The notes below the pieces were generated by a model. That model saw only the letters and a program-made list of their open reading frames with translations, searched no databases and was not told the origin of the DNA. The position numbers and the translations under genes are program-made. A DNA stretch of 14,520 nt from Woeseiaceae bacterium (GTDB taxonomy: Bacteria > Pseudomonadota > Gammaproteobacteria > Steroidobacterales > Woeseiaceae): the NCBI GenBank assembly GCA_013138675.1, contig WTCH01000118.1, positions 1 to 14,520 of the forward strand, given 5' to 3'. Within the stretch, counting starts at the first letter, position 1, and every line of letters starts with the position of its first letter. This document shows positions 1 through 6,866 of this stretch, piece by piece.

Positions 1-723
1 GTCGGCAAAGTCTTCAAAGTGACTGATGGTCTGCACGTCAAACAGGCTGTAGAACAGCTGTCGAGTGCGGACTGCGATCCCGGCAAGGCAGGCAAATATA
101 TGCAGTACCTGGATGCATCCTTCGACCGCATCGCTACAGTGCATGCTGAGGCGATGGATGACCTGAGGATTGTTGCTTCGCAGGCGCGGCAGGTTGAGGG
201 CATTCTCTCAGATCAGGAAAAATTCACGAATGTTGCCCCGGTGACGGAGAACCTCGTCGTTGATGAGGTCATCGAAGAGGCCGCTATGGTCATTCCCAGG
301 GATGCGCCGACAGAGATCGACATCGAGGTTGACGATGGTCTGACTGCCTACCGTGTGCGCGCGCACCGGGTCGGGCTGTTGCAGGTCCTGAGCAACCTGA
401 TGCTGAACGCCTACGAGTCCATCGAGCGCGCGAAAAGCGCCGAAGGAAGAATATCGCTATCCGCTAAAAACACAGTTGTCGACGACACGGAAATGGTGCA
501 ACTAACTGTTAGCGACAACGGCACCGGGTTCGACGAAGACGTGCGTAACAAGATTTTTCAACGCGGCTTCACCTCAAAGTCGGACGGTGACTTCACGGGA
601 TTGGGACTGCATTGGTGTGCCAATGCAGTCGCAGGCATGGGCGGACGGATCTTTGCTGACAGCCAGGGCGAAGGGCGCGGCGCCGAATTTCATGTACTGC
701 TGCCGGCAGCACAGGGAGGTTGA
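1..723 (+). CDS. Sensor histidine kinase, C-terminal part (5' end outside window)
   Basis: The reading frame is open from base 1, so the gene almost certainly begins upstream; the GTG at 19 is probably internal. What remains is the end of a dimerisation helix region (bases about 100-230) and a complete HATPase_c catalytic domain. The ATP-binding boxes are visible: N box with LSNLMLNAYESI (about 382-417), G1 box DNGTGF (about 514-531), the F-box-like stretch IFQRGFTSK, and G2 box GLGLH (about 598-612), followed by the usual GAEFHVLLP ending. The phospho-accepting H box (HExxxP) is not in the window and must lie upstream if the kinase is functional. The protein should autophosphorylate on histidine and pass phosphate to the receivers encoded directly downstream. 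Its stop sits beside the next gene's start, so the three genes look like one operon. The GLGLHxxANxxxxxGG form of the G2 region is typical of kinases paired with receivers of the type found next door. Input domain and signal are unknown. Confidence 0.9.
   Translation, partial: VGKVFKVTDGLHVKQAVEQLSSADCDPGKAGKYMQYLDASFDRIATVHAEAMDDLRIVASQARQVEGILSDQEKFTNVAPVTENLVVDEVIEEAAMVIPRDAPTEIDIEVDDGLTAYRVRAHRVGLLQVLSNLMLNAYESIERAKSAEGRISLSAKNTVVDDTEMVQLTVSDNGTGFDEDVRNKIFQRGFTSKSDGDFTGLGLHWCANAVAGMGGRIFADSQGEGRGAEFHVLLPAAQGG
714..719 (+). promoter_or_regulatory. Ribosome binding site that sets the receiver start at ATG 726
   Basis: GGGAGG lies six bases before ATG 726, ideal spacing. The TTG at 720 would leave no room for a ribosome binding site, so ATG 726 is preferred. 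The site lies in the last codons of the kinase gene, consistent with coupled translation. Confidence 0.7.
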
Positions 724-725
724 GT

Positions 726-1220
726 ATGAGCACTCACCACCAGGACGAGCACATTCGTGTACTCATCGCCGATGATGATGAGTACATCCTTCAGGCCTAT
801 CGTGAGGCATTCTCGGACACAGAATCAACGCAGGAAATGCGTGCACTCGATGCGCTAGCCGCCGAGTTATTTGAGTCGAGCCACGTTGCTGACGACGAAC
901 CACATTTTGACGTCGTCGCCTGCAGCCAGGGCAATGACGCTATCGACCTTGCGAAGCGGGCTGCCAACGACGGGCAGCCATTTGATGTCGTCATTCTTGA
1001 TGTGCGCATGCCACCGGGAATCGATGGGGTTGAGGCAGGCTGCCAGATTCGTGATCTGGATCCGGACGTCGAGATCGTATTCGTCACGGGTTTCTCCGAC
1101 ATGCCACTCGAAGAGTTGCAGCGTCGTGTACCACCGCCAATAAGGCTGCATTACTTCAACAAGCCACTGTCGTTCTCGCAGCTTGCTCACGACGTTGCGT
1201 CCTTCGTACGTGAGCACTGA
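726..1220 (+). CDS. Stand-alone response regulator receiver (CheY-like, long variant)
   Basis: A 164-residue protein made only of a receiver domain. The acidic pocket is D16-D17-D18, the phosphoacceptor is D92 in LDVRMPPG, the switch threonine is T121 in VFVTG, and the conserved lysine is K146 in FNKP. No DNA-binding or enzymatic output domain follows. The first acidic residue and the phosphoacceptor are 76 residues apart, against about 44 in CheY. The extra ~30 residues (about 31-61) follow the first helix and contain a helix-like stretch. I recall receivers with this insertion and the RMPPG-x-DG motif in other proteobacterial hybrid kinases and c-di-GMP proteins, so this is a subclass and not damage. 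It is paralogous to the N-terminus of the next protein. It probably accepts phosphate from the upstream kinase and acts by protein contact or as a phosphate sink. ATG 726 is chosen for its ribosome binding site; TTG 720 is possible. Confidence 0.92.
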   Translation: MSTHHQDEHIRVLIADDDEYILQAYREAFSDTESTQEMRALDALAAELFESSHVADDEPHFDVVACSQGNDAIDLAKRAANDGQPFDVVILDVRMPPGIDGVEAGCQIRDLDPDVEIVFVTGFSDMPLEELQRRVPPPIRLHYFNKPLSFSQLAHDVASFVREH

Positions 1221-1229
1221 GTCGTTGCG

Positions 1230-3161
1230 ATGATGGACTTGAATGAAAAAATCACTAACCGAATACTCGTCGTCGATGACGATGCGTTGCTCATTGACGA
1301 ATACCTGCGATGTCTCGGCGCAGACTACGAACCTGATAGTGCGACGACCACACTGACCGAACTCGAGAAGGTCCTGTTTGGCGACGAAGTAGATGAAAGT
1401 GGCGCCGTCCGGTTTATGGTCGAGACTCGCAACCAGGGCGAATTGGCCGTAGAAGCCGTCGAAGATGCCATCAAGACGGGCAAGAAATACTTGATCGTAT
1501 TTCTCGATATTCGCATGCCTCCGGGCATGGACGGCATTGAAGCCGCGAAACGCATTCGCAAGCTCGACCCCGACGTCAACATCGTAATCGTCACGGGCTC
1601 AGTCAGCGCAGAGATCGACAATCTCGACGCGGAAGTTCCACCCGCAGACAAGATCTTTTTCTTCAAGAAGCCGTTCCACGCAGCCGAGTGCCGGCAACTG
1701 GCGGCGGCACTGTGTGGCAAGTGGCATGCAGACATGGCGCTCAGGCGTGCGAATGAGGAACTCGAGCAACGCGTTGACGAACGAACTGCGGCGCTGCACA
1801 AGCTCGCTTACTACGACCCCGTAACACGACTGCCGAATCACATTCTGTTGCTTGATGAACTGCAGGCGATGATCGATAAGTCAGAAGACAGCAACGGTGA
1901 CTCGGTCGTCGTGCTGCTCGACATTGAGCGTTTCAGCTTTCTCAATGAGACGATGGGATATGACGCTGGCACAGAGCTGTTGCGCTCGGTAGGCAATCGC
2001 CTTAGCCGCGCACTGTGCGAAGAGCGGAAGGGCTCGCGCGCGGTAATCGGACGTTTCGGTGCCGATGAGTTCGCGGTCCTGATGCCGGGCGTCGAGAACG
2101 ACACCGCGATTCGCGAGCTGGCCGAGCAGGTTAAGGAGTTGGTGGAAGAACCGTTCCTGATCAACGGCCGCGACATCTTCCTGAAAGCGAGTATCGGCGT
2201 AGCGTGGCACCCAGTTCACGGGCGTGATGCAAAACTCATTTTCCGTTGCGCCGAAGCTGCGCTGCACCGATCGATGCGCAGCCTGGACGCCGGGATCACC
2301 TATTACCACAGCGAAATGCGCTACCGGGCGCGGCACAAGTTCGACATGGAGGCCGAGTTCCGCAGTGCGATTGAGAACGGCCAGATCAAAGCGTTTTATC
2401 AGCCGCAGCAGAGCATCAAGACCGGTGAACTGGCGGGTGTCGAGGCACTGGCGCGCTGGATCCGCACGGATGGCACCGTAGTAATGCCGCAGGATTTCAT
2501 TCCCCTCAGCGAAGAGATGGGCGTCTCGGATCTGATGTTCGAGACGATCCTGACCGATGTCTGCAATGAAGTTGCGGGTTGGCGTGATGGTGGCGGTTGG
2601 GATGTACCGGTGAGCGTCAACTTGTCGGCACATCAGCTTCGAAACTCAGACCTCGTTAGCCTGGTGAAGAAAATCCTGGCGCGCAAATCGGTTGATCGCA
2701 AGCTGATCAACCTGGAGCTCACTGAAACGGCCTTGCTTGAAGACTTGACGATCGCGCGGCCGATCCTGAATGACCTCTCAAAGTTCGGGGTTGGAATTCA
2801 CATTGATGACTTCGGTACCGGCTATTCGTCACTGAGTTATCTTGCCGAATTGCCCGTCAAGACGTTGAAGATCGATCGCACATTCATCTCGAAACTCGTC
2901 GACTCCGAATCCAATACGCGTGTCGTGCAGGCAATCATAGCCCTCGGCAAGGCAATGCAGCTTGGAATCGTTGCTGAAGGTGTCGAGACAGACCAGCAAT
3001 ACGCGTTGGTGAGAAAGCTCGGTTGCGATCTCGTGCAGGGTTTCTTCATAGCCAAACCTATGGCGGCTGATCGCTTTCGCCGCTGGTGTGACGGGCACGA
3101 GGACACCCAAAGCCTGAAACACGGCTCGACCGTCGTCGGCATCGATACCGCCCGAACCTGA
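1230..3161 (+). CDS. Response regulator with GGDEF and EAL domains (c-di-GMP turnover)
   Basis: 643 residues. The receiver (about 10-160) has D16-D18, phosphoacceptor D93 in FLDIRMPPG, T122 and K147, with the same long insertion as the preceding protein. A short linker with coiled-coil character (about 168-190) leads to a GGDEF domain (about 191-355) and an EAL domain (about 370-620). The GGDEF signature is GADEF (277-281), with alanine for the second glycine, and no RxxD inhibitory site precedes it, so cyclase activity is doubtful. The EAL site looks complete: E405-A-L, N464, E496 in LELTE, D526-D527 in DDFGTGYS, K547, E583 in EGVET and Q603. Known for the family: EAL hydrolyses c-di-GMP to pGpG. 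Inferred: a phosphodiesterase switched by phosphorylation, perhaps with GTP sensed by the degenerate GGDEF. It starts 9 nt after the preceding stop; ATG 1230 is followed at once by ATG 1233, and no strong ribosome binding site is seen. Confidence 0.95.
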   Translation: MMDLNEKITNRILVVDDDALLIDEYLRCLGADYEPDSATTTLTELEKVLFGDEVDESGAVRFMVETRNQGELAVEAVEDAIKTGKKYLIVFLDIRMPPGMDGIEAAKRIRKLDPDVNIVIVTGSVSAEIDNLDAEVPPADKIFFFKKPFHAAECRQLAAALCGKWHADMALRRANEELEQRVDERTAALHKLAYYDPVTRLPNHILLLDELQAMIDKSEDSNGDSVVVLLDIERFSFLNETMGYDAGTELLRSVGNRLSRALCEERKGSRAVIGRFGADEFAVLMPGVENDTAIRELAEQVKELVEEPFLINGRDIFLKASIGVAWHPVHGRDAKLIFRCAEAALHRSMRSLDAGITYYHSEMRYRARHKFDMEAEFRSAIENGQIKAFYQPQQSIKTGELAGVEALARWIRTDGTVVMPQDFIPLSEEMGVSDLMFETILTDVCNEVAGWRDGGGWDVPVSVNLSAHQLRNSDLVSLVKKILARKSVDRKLINLELTETALLEDLTIARPILNDLSKFGVGIHIDDFGTGYSSLSYLAELPVKTLKIDRTFISKLVDSESNTRVVQAIIALGKAMQLGIVAEGVETDQQYALVRKLGCDLVQGFFIAKPMAADRFRRWCDGHEDTQSLKHGSTVVGIDTART

Positions 3162-3179
3162 TATTTGATCGTCATGCTT

Positions 3180-3204
3180 GTTGGAGCCCGCCTCCGCGGG
3201 CGAT
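3180..3204 (+). repeat. REP-like palindrome (copy A), possible weak terminator
   Basis: A GTTGGAG head is followed by a 6-bp perfect stem, GCCCGC (3186-3191) and GCGGGC (3196-3201), with a 4-nt loop, then GAT and a short T stretch. It aligns with 20 of 25 identical positions to the copy at 7479-7503 and shares layout with the copy at 5818-5841. It lies between the GGDEF/EAL gene and the transporter gene, and may stabilise mRNA 3' ends or weakly terminate. The T run is too short for a confident intrinsic terminator. Confidence 0.65.
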
Positions 3205-3244
3205 TTGCTATGCTTGCGCCCAACAATAATAAGTGGGGCACTCC

Positions 3245-4651
3245 ATGCAAAAGCGCGGCGTCAACATTGATTCGCTCGCCCTGATCTTCAGCTTTATCCT
3301 TTTCGCTCAGCTTCTTTCCTACGTCGTTCCGCAAGGTACGTTTGACCGCGTGCCTTATCCGGACAATCCGAATCGCTCTATGGTGGTTGCGGGAACCTAT
3401 GAGACGGTCGGCGCCGAGGAAGAGGTCAGTCTGCCGGCCTGGTATTTTCTTGAGGGCATCACGAAGGGCCTCGCGGATGCGCAGGACATCATATTTCTCA
3501 TTTTCATCGTCGGTGGTGTTATCGAGATTCTGCGCAGGACCGGGGCGATCGATGCGGCACTGCATCGCTCTGTGCATCATCTCGGTCACAGTCCGTGGAT
3601 TTTAATCCTCGGGTGTTTCGTGATGTTTAGCCTCGGCTCCTTCACGATCGGAATGGGTGAGGAGTATGTCCCGCTCATACCCATCATTGTCACCATGACG
3701 CTCGCGATGCGCATGGATGCCGTCGTCGCGATGGGTATGGTGTGGGTGCCTTACGGCATCGGTTGGGGTTGCGCAGGCATCAATCCGTTCGGTGTGCTTA
3801 TCGCACAGAACATCGCGGGCGTGCCACTGACATCCGGCTGGGAAGCGCGGCTTGTCATGATGTTCGTGTTCCTCGCTCTTGGCTTCCATCACGTCTATCG
3901 CTACGCGATGAAAGTTCAGAAGGACCCGTCAGCGAGCTACGTTGCCGATATCGACTACAGCTCCGGCTTCGAAACGCCCGATGACATCCGGATGACACGG
4001 GCTCGCATCGCTATTCTCATCGTGTTCTTGCTCGGGCTTGTATTTTTTGTCTGGGGCGCATCAAACCACCACTGGTTCATCGTGGAATTGAACACCATTT
4101 TCTTCGGAATTGGTCTGATTGCTGCACTTATTGCGCGCATGGGGCCAGGTGAGGTCAGCCGGACTTTTCTGGAAGGCTGCGCCAAGATGACCGCACCGGC
4201 GCTGATCGTCGGCTTTGCCCGCGCGATCGCCGTGGTGCTTGAAGACGGGCAGATCATTGACTCAATCGTGATGTCGATCGCGGGTGCACTGGAAGGTTTT
4301 CCCGCAGATGTCGCTGCTGTCGGCATGCTCATCGTACAGTCGCTGACGAACTTCTTTATTCCGTCGGGCACAGGTCAGGCATTCGTTACGATGCCGATCA
4401 TGTCGCCGCTGGCGACGCTGACGGGCGTGCCGCAACAGACCGCTGTATTGGCATTCCAGTTCGGCGATGGTTTTACCAACATGATTGTGCCGACCAGCGC
4501 ACTGGTCATGGGTGCGCTGGCGTTGGGCAAAGTGCCGTACACGGCCTGGTTCCGGTTCGTTGGTCCGTTGATGTTGAAGATCCTCGCATTGGCAGCGGTG
4601 TTTATCGTGCTTTCGGTCCACTTTGGTGAAGCCGTTGGCCTTGTGTCTTAA
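3245..4651 (+). CDS. YfcC-family (DcuC-like) membrane carrier
   Basis: A 468-residue, very hydrophobic protein with roughly 11-13 predicted membrane segments. It matches the C4-dicarboxylate anaerobic carrier-like/YfcC family of the ion transporter superfamily. The near C-terminal stretch IPSGTGQAFVTMPIM, followed by TAVLAFQFGDGFTNMIVPTS, is the most diagnostic part. An earlier conserved stretch is FTIGMGEEYVPLIPI, followed by WVPYGIGWGCAGINPFG. Members have been described as dicarboxylate or basic amino-acid carriers, but substrate assignments in the family are weak, so the substrate is unknown here. ATG 3245 is preferred over GTG 3233 because a GTGGGG stretch lies six bases before it and because the family usually starts close to a first membrane helix like the one beginning near residue 8. 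The 3' end overlaps the start of the CoA-transferase gene, which implies co-transcription and suggests that the imported compound is a carboxylic acid then activated with CoA. Confidence 0.88.
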   Translation: MQKRGVNIDSLALIFSFILFAQLLSYVVPQGTFDRVPYPDNPNRSMVVAGTYETVGAEEEVSLPAWYFLEGITKGLADAQDIIFLIFIVGGVIEILRRTGAIDAALHRSVHHLGHSPWILILGCFVMFSLGSFTIGMGEEYVPLIPIIVTMTLAMRMDAVVAMGMVWVPYGIGWGCAGINPFGVLIAQNIAGVPLTSGWEARLVMMFVFLALGFHHVYRYAMKVQKDPSASYVADIDYSSGFETPDDIRMTRARIAILIVFLLGLVFFVWGASNHHWFIVELNTIFFGIGLIAALIARMGPGEVSRTFLEGCAKMTAPALIVGFARAIAVVLEDGQIIDSIVMSIAGALEGFPADVAAVGMLIVQSLTNFFIPSGTGQAFVTMPIMSPLATLTGVPQQTAVLAFQFGDGFTNMIVPTSALVMGALALGKVPYTAWFRFVGPLMLKILALAAVFIVLSVHFGEAVGLVS

Positions 4652-5804
4652 AGGCGTTCGTGTTGTCGACCTGACAACGGTCATCATGGGGCCGCTTGCG
4701 ACCCGCATGCTGGCCGACATGGGTGCCGACGTCATCTGGGTCGAATCGCCTGACGGTGACGTACTCAGGGACTACGAACCCATGCGCAACCCAAAAATGG
4801 GCGCGTTCAGCATGAGTGTGAGTCGCAACAAGCGCAGCGTGGTTCTGGACCTTAAAACCGAGGCGGGTTGCGAGGCGCTGCGTGAATTGATTGCGACAGC
4901 GGATGTGTTTGTCACAAATATTCGCCGCAAGGCTATAAAGCGTCTCGGCTTTGATGAAGACAAGGTGAGAGAAGTTCGGCCGGACATTGTCTACTGCATG
5001 GCAAATGGTTTCGGCAGCGGCGGACCGAATGCTGACAAGACGGCCTACGATGACGTCATTCAGGCGGCGTCGGGACTGGCATCGACATTTGCCTGGAACG
5101 GCGAACCGCAACTCGTGCCGAGCATCCTGGCGGACAAGGTTGCCGGCGTCCACGTTGCCTTCGCTATTGCAGCAGCACTGTTCGACAGGGCACGCAGCGG
5201 CAAGGGTGCGACGCTCGAAATTCCGATGGCTGAGACGATGGCCGCGTTCAACCTCGTCGAACACCTCGGCGGACAGACTTTCCGGCCGCAGCACGGTGAC
5301 TTCAGTTACAGCCGCATTCGTACGCCACATCGGCGACCACGCCGTACGCAGGATGGCTGGATCGTCATACTGCCGTACAGCACCGACAACTGGCATCGGT
5401 TCTTCGAGTTTGCAGGGCAACCCGAGCTCAAGCATGACGAGCGTTTTGCTTCAGGCGGCGAACGCATCAAGCATTCTGATGAGTTGTACGGGTTGCTTGA
5501 TGACATCGTGAAGACGAAAACAACGTCGGAGTGGCTGGACTTCTGTGACGAGCATTCCATTCCTGCGTCGGAGATCGTCGACCTTGAGAAGATTGGCGAG
5601 CATCCGCACTTCGCGGCCGTCGGTTTGTTGCAGGAGGACGAGCACCCGACTGAGGGCGCGTATCGCTACGTGCGCGACCCGATTCTTGTCGACGGAGAGA
5701 TTGCTCCGATACGGCACCATTCGCCGCAACTTGGCGCAGATACGAAAGAGGTCATGCGAGAACTCGGTTGGGATGACGAACGAATCAAGGATTTGCTTGA
5801 CTAG
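4626..5804 (+). CDS. CaiB/BaiF family (class III) CoA-transferase
   Basis: About 392 residues, the normal length for a family III CoA-transferase. The start LKGVRVVDLTTVIMGPLATR, then ADMGADVIWVE, and the middle stretch GFGSGGPNADKTAYDDVIQA are family hallmarks. One of the two aspartates in the YDD motif (about residues 142-143) corresponds to the catalytic Asp that forms the acyl anhydride in formyl-CoA transferase. The enzyme moves CoA from a donor thioester to a carboxylate acceptor. The start is uncertain: TTG 4623, GTG 4626 and TTG 4641 are all in frame, none with a strong ribosome binding site. GTG 4626 is chosen because it leaves the usual short lead before LKGVRV. Any choice overlaps the end of the carrier gene (stop 4649-4651), supporting a transport-plus-activation operon. 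Substrates cannot be told from sequence. Confidence 0.92.
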   Translation: MKPLALCLKGVRVVDLTTVIMGPLATRMLADMGADVIWVESPDGDVLRDYEPMRNPKMGAFSMSVSRNKRSVVLDLKTEAGCEALRELIATADVFVTNIRRKAIKRLGFDEDKVREVRPDIVYCMANGFGSGGPNADKTAYDDVIQAASGLASTFAWNGEPQLVPSILADKVAGVHVAFAIAAALFDRARSGKGATLEIPMAETMAAFNLVEHLGGQTFRPQHGDFSYSRIRTPHRRPRRTQDGWIVILPYSTDNWHRFFEFAGQPELKHDERFASGGERIKHSDELYGLLDDIVKTKTTSEWLDFCDEHSIPASEIVDLEKIGEHPHFAAVGLLQEDEHPTEGAYRYVRDPILVDGEIAPIRHHSPQLGADTKEVMRELGWDDERIKDLLD

Positions 5805-5817
5805 GTTGGTCTGTCTT

Positions 5818-5841
5818 GTGGGAGCGGCTTCAGCCGCGACT
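5818..5841 (+). repeat. REP-like palindrome (copy B) between convergent genes
   Basis: GTGG head, then GAGCGGCTTCAGCCGCGACT. The stem is GCGGC (5824-5828) and GCCGC (5833-5837) around a TTCA loop. This is the familiar REP-type palindrome of Pseudomonas/Xanthomonadales genomes, with the GTRG-type head recognised by RAYT-family transposases. It sits between the convergent CoA-transferase and MBL hydrolase genes. The hydrolase stop codon (complement of 5830-5832) falls in its loop, so the last residues of that protein are encoded by the repeat. It may act as a two-way RNA stem at both 3' ends. Confidence 0.8.
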
Positions 5842-6855
5842 CCGATACCAGGTAACCCCTTTATCATCGGTCTCGGCAGCGAGCTCGCCGTCGTCGATCA
5901 GGTAGTTCAAGTGCGCGAGCGACTCACCCGTTGCCATCATTAGCTTGCTGTCGGTAATCCGGGTCCTGAATAGCGCAGGAAATGCATCGACGGCGCGGCG
6001 CGGCTCCTTGCAATGCTCCAGCAGCTTCTCGAGGCCGATGACATGTTCGTCAACCAGCGCATCGAGTCGTTCGTGCGCGCCACGAAAGGGTTTGCCGTGG
6101 GCTGGGAGAACGAGGACGTCCTCTGGCAATGACGCTTTCAAGGTCCGTAAAGAACTGAGCCAGTCTTTGAGTGGGTTGGCCTTCGGTTCTGTAGGATACA
6201 CGCTGACATTGGACGAAATCGTCGGCAGTAGCTGGTCTCCTGACACGAACAGGTTGCGTTCTGCATCAAGAAAGCACGCATGCTCGGGTGAGTGACCGCG
6301 ACCCACCAGCACATCCCAGGTGTGCCCTGCGAATGTCAGGCGATCGCCTTCGATCAGTCGCTTGTAGGCCTCAGGCAGTGGCGCGACGAATTTGCCGAAC
6401 ATGCCGAACATTTCCTCGTAGCGATGCATCGCCTCGGCTGGAAATCCGGCGGCATGGTAGAAACCCGTGCCTTCTTCCGGCGCGTTGCGACCGGTGTCGG
6501 CAACGAGAATGCGACACAACAGGTACTCGTCGCGCGTCATCCACAAATCGATTTTGAACTCGTCAGTTAGCCAGCCGGCGCAGCCAACATGGTCGGGGTG
6601 CATGTGTGTGACAACAACGTGATTGATCGGTTTGTCACCCATGACACCGTCAATCGTGTTCTTCCATACCTTCCGGCTGACCTTCGAATCAATCCCGGTG
6701 TCGACAACCGCCCAGCCGTCATCGTCTTCAAGTAGCCAGAGGTTTATGTGGTCGATCGCAAAGGGCAGTGGCATGCGCAGCCACTGGATGCCGTCTGCGA
6801 CCGGCATCGTCGTGCCGCTCTCAGGCTTTGCATCAAATTCGTAGCGAATCGTCAT
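5830..6855 (-). CDS. MBL-fold metallo-hydrolase (glyoxalase II/thioesterase-like)
   Basis: 341 residues. The metal ligands of the metallo-beta-lactamase fold are all visible: H84-x-H86-x-D88-H89 in THMHPDH, H188 in GRGHSPEH, D207 in VSGDQ and H253 in LPAHG. This is the hydroxyacylglutathione hydrolase-like branch, with an extended helical C-terminus (about 258-330). Such proteins hydrolyse thioesters, lactones or other esters through a two-metal centre, most likely in the cytosol, as no signal peptide is present. The gene begins 11 nt after the stop of the indolepyruvate oxidoreductase gene on the same strand, so the two are probably co-transcribed. A role in processing an acyl-CoA or related product is a reasonable guess but unproven. 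The last three codons and stop lie in a REP-like palindrome, so the original C-terminus may have differed. No strong ribosome binding site precedes ATG 6855. Confidence 0.9.
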   Translation of the reverse strand: MTIRYEFDAKPESGTTMPVADGIQWLRMPLPFAIDHINLWLLEDDDGWAVVDTGIDSKVSRKVWKNTIDGVMGDKPINHVVVTHMHPDHVGCAGWLTDEFKIDLWMTRDEYLLCRILVADTGRNAPEEGTGFYHAAGFPAEAMHRYEEMFGMFGKFVAPLPEAYKRLIEGDRLTFAGHTWDVLVGRGHSPEHACFLDAERNLFVSGDQLLPTISSNVSVYPTEPKANPLKDWLSSLRTLKASLPEDVLVLPAHGKPFRGAHERLDALVDEHVIGLEKLLEHCKEPRRAVDAFPALFRTRITDSKLMMATGESLAHLNYLIDDGELAAETDDKGVTWYRSRG

Positions 6856-6866
6856 TGGCTGACAGT

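Noticed and set aside
1881..2633. 250-codon open frame on the minus strand
   Set aside because: Antisense to the GGDEF/EAL coding sequence, with no recognisable domain and no ribosome binding site.
3186..3206. Hairpin followed by GATTT as a strong intrinsic terminator
   Set aside because: The T stretch is only three bases and does not directly follow the stem; the REP-like reading explains it better.
2837..3589. 250-codon minus-strand frame spanning the intergenic space at 3162-3244
   Set aside because: It runs across the ends of two well-supported plus-strand genes and through the REP-like hairpin; its sequence has no family features.
4602..5435. Long open frame (277 codons) on the minus strand
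   Set aside because: It lies opposite the CaiB-family gene, whose family motifs are unmistakable; the minus-strand product shows no recognisable motif and is a codon-bias shadow.
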